From Chloroflexota bacterium (GTDB lineage: Bacteria; Chloroflexota; Dehalococcoidia; SHYB01), in NCBI GenBank assembly GCA_016200725.1, contig JACQEE010000060.1, positions 1 through 14,968 on the forward strand: a DNA stretch of 14,968 bases, read 5' to 3'. Positions 8,710 through 14,968 of this stretch are shown here, piece after piece. The notes under the pieces are model-generated. The model ran no database searches. It saw only the letters and a program-made list of their open reading frames with translations, and was not told where the DNA came from. The first letter of the stretch is position 1. Each line of letters opens with the position of its first letter. The position numbers were made by a program, and so were the translations under genes.

Positions 8710-9078
8710 ATGACTGCCGGAGCCACATCGTCCGCGATTCCTGCGCCTCAGGGTCCCGGTGCCCGCGCCTCAGAGTCCTCGCGTTCGGAAAGCGCGACCT
8801 CGCACGGTGTCACTCGTCGCGACTTCCTCAAGAAGGCCGGCATCGGTGCAGCAGTCGTCGTGGGTGGGATGGCTATCGGGCGCACGCTCGCCAAGCGCGG
8901 CGGCAAGGCTGCCCCCAAGGCTCTTGCCAACCCCTCGGGCTTCGACGAGGACTCCGCCTTCTACCCGCGCCAGGATGCGCTCGAGCGGATGCAACAGAGG
9001 GAAGGCCAAAATGACCAAGCGAACGCCGGTAGCTGTGGCATTGGGATTGATCCTCTCACTCATCGTTGTTGCCTGTAG
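8710..9078 (+). CDS. Short Tat-signal protein of unknown function at the end of the ACIII cluster
   Basis: This is a 122-residue ORF with GGAG (8699-8702) 7 bases before ATG 8710. After a Ser/Ala-rich lead it has a clear twin-arginine signal, TRRDFLKKAGIGAA (residues 35-48), then a hydrophobic core and basic AKRGGK. The remaining 55 or so residues are polar (FDEDSAFYPRQDALERM) and have no recognisable domain. The last 22 residues (from 9011) are read from DNA that also encodes the signal peptide of the next gene and end in CC-Leu, so the natural C-terminus is doubtful. It could be a small exported ACIII accessory subunit, or the truncated front of a larger Tat protein whose body was lost. Co-transcription with act genes is likely. 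Confidence 0.6.
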   Translation: MTAGATSSAIPAPQGPGARASESSRSESATSHGVTRRDFLKKAGIGAAVVVGGMAIGRTLAKRGGKAAPKALANPSGFDEDSAFYPRQDALERMQQREGQNDQANAGSCGIGIDPLTHRCCL

Positions 9079-10462
9079 CAGCAGCACCGCGCCTACCCCG
9101 GCTCCCACAGCCGTCCCTTCCACGCCGACACGGCCTCCCGCGACTCCCACGCCAGCACCTACCGCGACATCTGTCCCCACACCTACGCCGACGGCGACGC
9201 CTGCCCCCACTGCCACCCCTGCGCCTACCGCCACGCCCCGGTATAGCGGCGCTCGGGGCGCCAACGTGGTGACCGAGTGGAACGCCGTGGCAGAAGGCGT
9301 CGCCACCGGCGGTGGCGATGCCGTCACGATCGCTTTGATGCACATCGCCATCCACGATACGTTGAACTCCATCGATCCCAGGTACGAGCCCTTCGCGGTG
9401 GAGACGTCTGCGCCGGGGGCATCGCCCGAAGCCGCGGTGGCGTCGGCAGCGCACACGCTCCTCTTCGCACGCCTCCCCGCCACTGCTCGACCAACGCTCG
9501 CCGCAGCGCTAGCGTCGTCGCTGGCGACGATTCCGGAAAGTCCAGCAAAGACGCAAGGCATACAACTCGGGAAGGCCGTGGGGCAGACAGTCTTCGTGTT
9601 CTACAACCCGACCGCAGGGCCAGGCCTGCCGCTGCCCAAGCCGGGCCCCGGCGTCTGGTCGGCACCCGCAGGCACGACCAGCATCACCAACAACTTTCCG
9701 CCCGCTTTCCCCGCACTGACGTACACGAACCCCGAGCAGTTCCGCGCCCCTCCCCCAGTTAGCCTCACTAGCGCGGAGTACACCGCCGACTTCAACGAGT
9801 CGAAGGCGATCGGAAGCGTCAATAGCGCGGTCCGGACGCCCGAGCAGACCGCCATCGCGAATTTCTGGGTGCCGACGCTCTTCCAACTGTACTTTAGCCC
9901 AGCTGCGCGTCAGCTTTCCGTCAACCAACAGCTCGACCTGTGGGATGCAGCAAGGCTTTTTGCTGTGTTTACGGTTACGGTCGCTGATGCAAACCGTGCG
10001 CTGCTCGAGACAAAGTACCAGTACGTGCGTTGGCGCCCCCAGCAGGCGATTCGAGAGGGCGAATCCGACGGCAACCCGGACACCATCGGTGACCCCACGT
10101 GGACAGCCCTGGATCCCTCGTTGGTCAATCCTGACTACTTTTCAGGGCATGCTGCGGGATGCGAAGGGATTACGTACGCGCTCCAGACGCTGACTAAGGT
10201 CAACCAGCTCAACTTCACGATCAAGATTGGGACGGTCACGAGAACGTATGCGAGCCTGTCTTCCGCAGCGGAGGAGTGTGAGATGTCCCGCATCTGGGGA
10301 GGCTCCCATTTCAGGAAATCGACCGAGGCGGGAATAGCGCAGGGGCGTAAGATCGCAGTCCATGTTGCGACCAACTTCTTCAGGCCACTGCTCCCGACTC
10401 CGCCGCAGGATCGCCGCCATGGGTCGCCGCCCAATGGCCCCCCGATCAAAGACCTGCCCTAG
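9011..10462 (+). CDS. Lipoprotein vanadium-dependent haloperoxidase-like (PAP2 superfamily) protein
   Basis: The 483-residue protein starts at ATG 9011 after a strong AGAGGGAAGG site. It has a lipoprotein signal with Cys22 (VVAC), a Pro/Thr/Ala linker (about 27-77) and a helical domain of the vanadium chloroperoxidase / PAP2 superfamily. All vanadate-pocket motifs appear intact: K335-x6-R342-P, S378-G-H380, and R427-x5-H433. An AxMHxAxHDxxN-type helix (about 108-119) is also typical of these proteins. The fold binds vanadate or phosphate; members oxidise halides with peroxide or act as phosphatases, so substrate is not fixed by sequence. It would act outside the membrane, next to the ACIII subunits. 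It overlaps the preceding Tat gene by 68 bases, suggesting coupling or a join created by insertion. Confidence 0.85.
   Translation: MTKRTPVAVALGLILSLIVVACSSSTAPTPAPTAVPSTPTRPPATPTPAPTATSVPTPTPTATPAPTATPAPTATPRYSGARGANVVTEWNAVAEGVATGGGDAVTIALMHIAIHDTLNSIDPRYEPFAVETSAPGASPEAAVASAAHTLLFARLPATARPTLAAALASSLATIPESPAKTQGIQLGKAVGQTVFVFYNPTAGPGLPLPKPGPGVWSAPAGTTSITNNFPPAFPALTYTNPEQFRAPPPVSLTSAEYTADFNESKAIGSVNSAVRTPEQTAIANFWVPTLFQLYFSPAARQLSVNQQLDLWDAARLFAVFTVTVADANRALLETKYQYVRWRPQQAIREGESDGNPDTIGDPTWTALDPSLVNPDYFSGHAAGCEGITYALQTLTKVNQLNFTIKIGTVTRTYASLSSAAEECEMSRIWGGSHFRKSTEAGIAQGRKIAVHVATNFFRPLLPTPPQDRRHGSPPNGPPIKDLP
9089..9241 (+). repeat. Low-complexity Pro/Thr/Ala codon repeat encoding the lipoprotein linker
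   Basis: C-rich DNA built from CCN, ACN and GCN codons encodes about 50 residues of PTPAPTAT-type repeats, including two consecutive ATPAPT units. It spaces the catalytic domain from the lipid anchor. Such linkers are common in surface lipoproteins of Chloroflexota and Actinobacteria. The tract is prone to length change by slippage. Confidence 0.7.
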
Positions 10463-10485
10463 GGGAATCGCATCTTCTCAGGCTC

Positions 10486-10500
10486 AGGGGCTTTACCCCT
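10486..10500. repeat. Weak hairpin downstream of the haloperoxidase gene
   Basis: AGGGG and CCCCT can pair across a 5-base loop, 24 bases after the stop codon. There is no run of T after it, so termination is doubtful. Confidence 0.25.
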
Positions 10501-10579
10501 ACGACGCGCCAGGTCTGGCCATGACGCGATGAGCGCCAGCGAGCCTTTGATGAGGAGGGTCCTCTCTAAGGAAGACACC

Positions 10580-10705
10580 CTACTGGAACTTGGCGAGCAA
10601 GACATCGATGATCGCGATCACAGCCGCGAACCCCGCAACGATCATGAAGGCGATGAGGAGTTACCTCCGTACGCTCAGCGTTCGCCATTTGTTGCGAATC
10701 GGCAT
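10580..10705 (-). pseudogene. Possible decayed single-helix membrane protein, faintly SecE-like
   Basis: Reading the minus strand from ATG 10705 gives a basic start (MPIRNKWRTLSVRR), an in-frame TAA (10663-10661), then LLIAFMIVAGFAAVIAII, DVLLAKFQ and a stop (10582-10580). Ignoring the TAA, this would be a 41-residue protein with a basic amphipathic start and one membrane helix. The Trp to Asp spacing (W..T...VR, then helix, then DxLxxK) resembles the C-terminal half of bacterial SecE, but the usual WP is WR and the N-terminal half is missing. The piece after the stop has a possible ATG at 10645 but no well-spaced ribosome site. It could equally be chance; I give it as a candidate only. Confidence 0.25.
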
Positions 10706-10809
10706 GCCCCTGCGATCCCATCACCTTCCGCTATCCATTGTGGTCAGCCAGCCGTGAAGGCAGTGTGACGAGCGGTCAGGCAGCGCGTGAAGGCGCTGTG
10801 CTCGCGCCC

Positions 10810-11598
10810 CTACCTTCCTGTATACCGCCCTTTCCGCTTTTCCAGCACCGCCGCCAGCGCCTCGCGGTGGTCCTCCGAGTCGTACAGTTCGCGGTTGAAG
10901 GTGCGAATCAGCGCATCGACGGCGTCGTTGGCGGGCCGCGCGGCCTTGAGCGCGGCCAGTTTGTTGTACTGCACGGCCTTCGGCGGGTGCCGCAGCACGC
11001 GTTCCGCCAGCGCCCGCGCCTCGTCGAGCAACTGATCCGGCTTGGCGACGCGGTTCACCAGACCCACTTCGTAGGCCCGCTGCGCGGTGATGAAGTCGCC
11101 GGTGAGGGCTAGTTCCATCATGATGGCCAGCGGCAGCCGCTGCGACGCGATGCGGTTCTCCACGCCCACGATGCCCACGTTCACCTCGGCGAGGCCGAAC
11201 GTCGCCGTCTCTGACGCGACGCGCAAGTCCGCCGCGCACAGCAGGTGAAAGCCGATGCCCGTCGTCAGCCCGTTCGCTGCGCAGATCACCGGTTTCGTCA
11301 CGCCCGGCAGGCCGAGGTCGTGCTGCTTGAGATAGAGGTCGGGCAGCCCGTGGGCAAAGAGCGCTGTGCCGTGGATGCCCTTCTTCGCCCGCTCCTGCCG
11401 GTCGGCCACATCGATGCCCGCGCAGAAGGCGCGACCCACGCCCGTCAAGATGGCGATGCGCGCCTCGTCGTTGGCCTGGAACTCGATCCACGCCTGCGCC
11501 AGCCCGCGCGCCATGTTTACGTCCAGCGCGTTCAACTTCTCGGGACGGTTCAGAATGATCGTGACAACATGACCATCTTTGCGGTACTCGACACTCAT
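10810..11598 (-). CDS. Crotonase-superfamily protein (enoyl-CoA hydratase/isomerase-like)
   Basis: The 262-residue protein is read from ATG 11598, with GGAGG just upstream; a longer in-frame start at 11667 lacks one. It has the crotonase fold signatures: NRPEKLNALD (17-26), the acyl-CoA oxyanion segment GRAFCAGID (55-63), NGLTTGIGFHLLCAAD (109-124), FGLAEVNVG (134-142) and the C-terminal KRKGRYTGR. The second catalytic Glu is present (Glu138), but the position of the first (Glu in GGGCE of rat hydratase) is His118, so plain enoyl-CoA hydration is not assured. It could be an isomerase, hydrolase or other acyl-CoA enzyme. It lies 115 bases downstream of ftsH on the same strand and may have its own promoter. 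Confidence 0.85.
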   Translation of the reverse strand: MSVEYRKDGHVVTIILNRPEKLNALDVNMARGLAQAWIEFQANDEARIAILTGVGRAFCAGIDVADRQERAKKGIHGTALFAHGLPDLYLKQHDLGLPGVTKPVICAANGLTTGIGFHLLCAADLRVASETATFGLAEVNVGIVGVENRIASQRLPLAIMMELALTGDFITAQRAYEVGLVNRVAKPDQLLDEARALAERVLRHPPKAVQYNKLAALKAARPANDAVDALIRTFNRELYDSEDHREALAAVLEKRKGRYTGR

Positions 11599-11624
11599 AG
11601 CGCCCTCCAACAGCACTGCCGGCC

Positions 11625-11630
11625 ATTGTA
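11625..11630 (-). promoter_or_regulatory. Possible -10 box for the crotonase gene
   Basis: TACAAT on the minus strand lies 26 bases before the ATG at 11598, giving a leader of about 20 bases. I see no convincing -35 at the proper distance, so read-through from ftsH remains possible. Confidence 0.25.
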
Positions 11631-11713
11631 GGTGATGCGGGTGGTAAAGCGGCCAGCCGGCTAGCAAGGAGCAGACAGGAAATTGCGGAGGACCGACCGG
11701 ATGGGCTGCGGCG

Positions 11714-13861
<2,148 letters not shown>

Positions 13862-13936
13862 GCACACTCCCGGCTTGCGCCCAGGGCCTTCGATATGAAA
13901 ATCCGCGGTTGGCCATGCGGCTCTGGGACGTACATA

Positions 13937-13966
13937 AGTATAGCAAATGGGCCTGAAGCCGCTCAA
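13937..13966 (-). promoter_or_regulatory. Promoter of ftsH
   Basis: The minus strand carries an extended -10, TGCTATACT (13945 to 13937), and a -35-like TTGAGC (13966 to 13961) with an 18-base spacer. Transcription would start near 13930, leaving a leader of about 70 bases. This also supports translation starting at 13861 rather than at the upstream in-frame ATG at 13966, which would lie in the -35. Confidence 0.55.
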
Positions 13967-13997
13967 CGGCGCACAGAAGTCGGCGGCCTTCGTCCTA

Positions 13998-14006
13998 TGG
14001 TATGAT
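13998..14006 (+). promoter_or_regulatory. Extended -10 promoter of the GreA-like gene
   Basis: TGGTATGAT fits the TGnTATAAT extended -10 pattern; there is no good -35, which such promoters do not strictly need. The start would be near 14013, about 34 bases before ATG 14047. The in-frame ATG at 14002 lies inside this box, which supports the downstream start. It faces away from the ftsH promoter about 55 bases off. Confidence 0.5.
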
Positions 14007-14046
14007 GCTCCTGAAGTGTGTTCCGAGTCTCAGAGGTGCTTGCTCC

Positions 14047-14853
14047 ATGACGGCAACGAGTACGATGGGTCTTGGCGAGGCGGTCGGGCAGTTCTTGCAG
14101 AGCGTATCGTCGCAGAAGGCCCCGGAAATGCAGGGGGGGCTGCAGAAGTTCATGCGCTGGTACGGCCGCGAACAGCCCGTCGCCGACCTCACGCCGCGAA
14201 AGATGGAGACCTTCTCCGAGACTGTCAGCGCGGAGAACCTGACCCAACTCGCCCCCGTCCGCGATTTTCTCAAGTACGCCCACAAAGAAGGACTTCTTGC
14301 TATCAATCTTGCCCCGCACGTGAAGGCGCGGCGGGTCCCCGCGCGGACGCAGAAGCGGATGCGCCAAGTGACGCAGCTCTCCCAGACGACGCAGTTCACC
14401 ACCGACGGCTTCGAGAAGGCCACGTCGGAACTCGAAGGGCTCAAGCGTGAACGCGTCGACGTGGCCGAGGAAATCCGCCGCGCCGCAGCCGACAAGGACT
14501 TCCGCGAGAACGCACCCCTCGACGCGGCGCGCGAGAAACAAGGTCACTTGGAAGCGCGCATTCGCGACCTGGAGCAGCGCCTCCGCTTTGCCCAGGTGGC
14601 CGAGGCTGGTGCTCAGGCCAGCGACGGCAGCCCTCGCGTCCGCCTAGGCAGTCAGGTGGTCGTACACGATGTCATGCATAACGAACAGATCACGTACACG
14701 CTGGTCGGTCCCACTGAAGTGAACCCTGCGCAGTACAAGATATCGATCGAGTCGCCGGCCGGCCGCTCGTTCCTGCACCGCAAGGCCGGTGAGACCGTGA
14801 GCGTCAAGGCGCCAATGGGCATGATGCAAGACCGGATCGAGAGCATCGGATAG
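14047..14853 (+). CDS. GreA-like transcript cleavage factor fused to an N-terminal SAM-like (tyrosine-recombinase type) domain
   Basis: The 268-residue protein starts at ATG 14047, with GAGGTG 8 bases upstream. Residues about 9-100 resemble the helical core-binding (SAM-like) domain of XerC/D-type recombinases: EAVGQFLQSV, a DLTPRKMETF helix and VRDFLKYAHKEGLL. No catalytic recombinase domain follows. Residues 114-185 match the GreA coiled coil, with the acidic tip kept as D151-F-R-E154-N-A (GreA DLSENA), and 196-268 match the FKBP-like C-terminal domain. GreA enters the RNA polymerase secondary channel and stimulates cleavage of backtracked RNA. Usual GreA is about 158 residues, so the first 110 are extra. 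A strong terminator follows. Whether it is the cell's main GreA cannot be told here. Confidence 0.82.
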   Translation: MTATSTMGLGEAVGQFLQSVSSQKAPEMQGGLQKFMRWYGREQPVADLTPRKMETFSETVSAENLTQLAPVRDFLKYAHKEGLLAINLAPHVKARRVPARTQKRMRQVTQLSQTTQFTTDGFEKATSELEGLKRERVDVAEEIRRAAADKDFRENAPLDAAREKQGHLEARIRDLEQRLRFAQVAEAGAQASDGSPRVRLGSQVVVHDVMHNEQITYTLVGPTEVNPAQYKISIESPAGRSFLHRKAGETVSVKAPMGMMQDRIESIG

Positions 14854-14888
14854 GCCACAGGCGCGTGCGGCGCCGTATCTGACTTGGG

Positions 14889-14910
14889 AGCCCGCCGAGG
14901 GCGGGCTTTT
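14889..14910 (+). terminator. Intrinsic terminator of the GreA-like gene
   Basis: An 8-bp stem, AGCCCGCC paired with GGCGGGCT across a 3-base GAG loop, is followed by TTT, giving a four-T run from the last stem base. It lies 35 bases after the stop codon. Confidence 0.85.
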
Positions 14911-14914
14911 GCTG

Positions 14915-14968
14915 ATGGACGAGCACGCAGAACCCAGACAGTCCGGCGGCATTCCCGCCGCGTACATC
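14915..14968 (+). CDS. Possible start of a further gene, cut by the window end
   Basis: An ATG at 14915 opens a frame that stays open for 18 codons to the edge (MDEHAEPRQSGGIPAAYI). It begins only 4 bases after the terminator, with no ribosome site beyond the G-rich stem and no visible promoter. It may be part of a gene with a later start, or chance. Confidence 0.25.
   Translation, partial: MDEHAEPRQSGGIPAAYI

Larger units (their letters stand above)
10463..10809. other. Convergent intergenic region, no confident gene
   Basis: The region lies between the haloperoxidase stop and the crotonase stop. It holds a weak hairpin AGGGG-CTTTA-CCCCT (10486-10500) without a T tract and a 6-bp stem CAGCGC / GCGCTG (10781-10798) just after the crotonase stop. 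There is also an imperfect direct repeat GTGAAGGC..TGTG at 10754 and 10787 (33-base period) and a possible broken small membrane ORF on the minus strand. No good intrinsic terminator is visible for either flanking gene. Plus-strand reading frames here (for example 10529-10768) look like chance ORFs with no ribosome site. Confidence 0.6.

Noticed and set aside
8759..9010. Extension of the haloperoxidase frame upstream of ATG 9011
   Set aside because: The upstream part is Arg/Pro/Ser-rich and would bury the lipoprotein signal; ATG 9011 has a strong ribosome site and a proper signal peptide directly after it.
9089..9241. Possible CRISPR-like or tandem DNA repeat
   Set aside because: There are no regular spacers; the pattern comes from Pro/Thr/Ala codons of a protein linker.
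10529..10768. 79-codon plus-strand ORF in the convergent gap
   Set aside because: It has no ribosome site, is polar and low in pattern, and reads antisense to the hydrophobic minus-strand frame.

Overview
The window is a GC-rich bacterial chromosome segment. I read it as Chloroflexota, most likely near Dehalococcoidia. The grounds are a split alternative complex III (ACIII) cluster, a lipoprotein with a long Pro/Thr-rich linker, a citramalate-type synthase, and the style of the FtsH and GreA proteins. This placement is an inference; no rRNA gene is present. I see no tRNA, CRISPR array, transposase or phage module.

Layout. Positions 1-440 (minus) hold the N-terminal part of a citramalate synthase (cimA). 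A divergent intergenic region (441-688) carries a promoter for each direction. From 580 a sigma70-type promoter drives a long plus-strand operon. It opens with a small two-helix membrane protein (689-991). The respiratory complex follows: pentaheme cytochrome c (actA, 1056-1802), a Tat-exported molybdopterin-oxidoreductase-like protein (actB1, 1810-4086), a four-cluster iron-sulfur protein (actB2, 4107-4829), two NrfD-family membrane subunits (4816-6186 and 6196-7590), actD (DUF3341, 7607-8116) and a lipid-anchored monoheme cytochrome c (actE, 8134-8697). The expected role is to oxidise membrane quinol and pass electrons through the Fe-S clusters and hemes to a periplasmic acceptor. The run ends with a short Tat-signal protein (8710-9078), which overlaps a lipoprotein vanadium-haloperoxidase-like gene (9011-10462). 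No terminal oxidase genes follow in the window.

A gene-poor gap (10463-10809) holds small hairpins, a short direct repeat and a possible decayed small membrane-protein ORF. Two minus-strand genes come next: a crotonase-superfamily protein (10810-11598) and the AAA+ membrane protease FtsH (11714-13861). FtsH faces a GreA-like protein (14047-14853) across a shared promoter region, and a clear intrinsic terminator (14889-14910) closes the GreA gene.

Most striking points. (1) FtsH carries an in-frame insertion of about 75 residues in its peptidase domain that looks like a second copy of its own N-terminal extracytoplasmic domain. (2) The GreA-like protein has an N-terminal SAM-like domain of the tyrosine-recombinase type. 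(3) The ACIII cluster has a split ActB whose B1 part keeps an N-terminal [4Fe-4S] cysteine motif, an unusual subunit order, and a haloperoxidase-like lipoprotein gene starting inside the last small gene.
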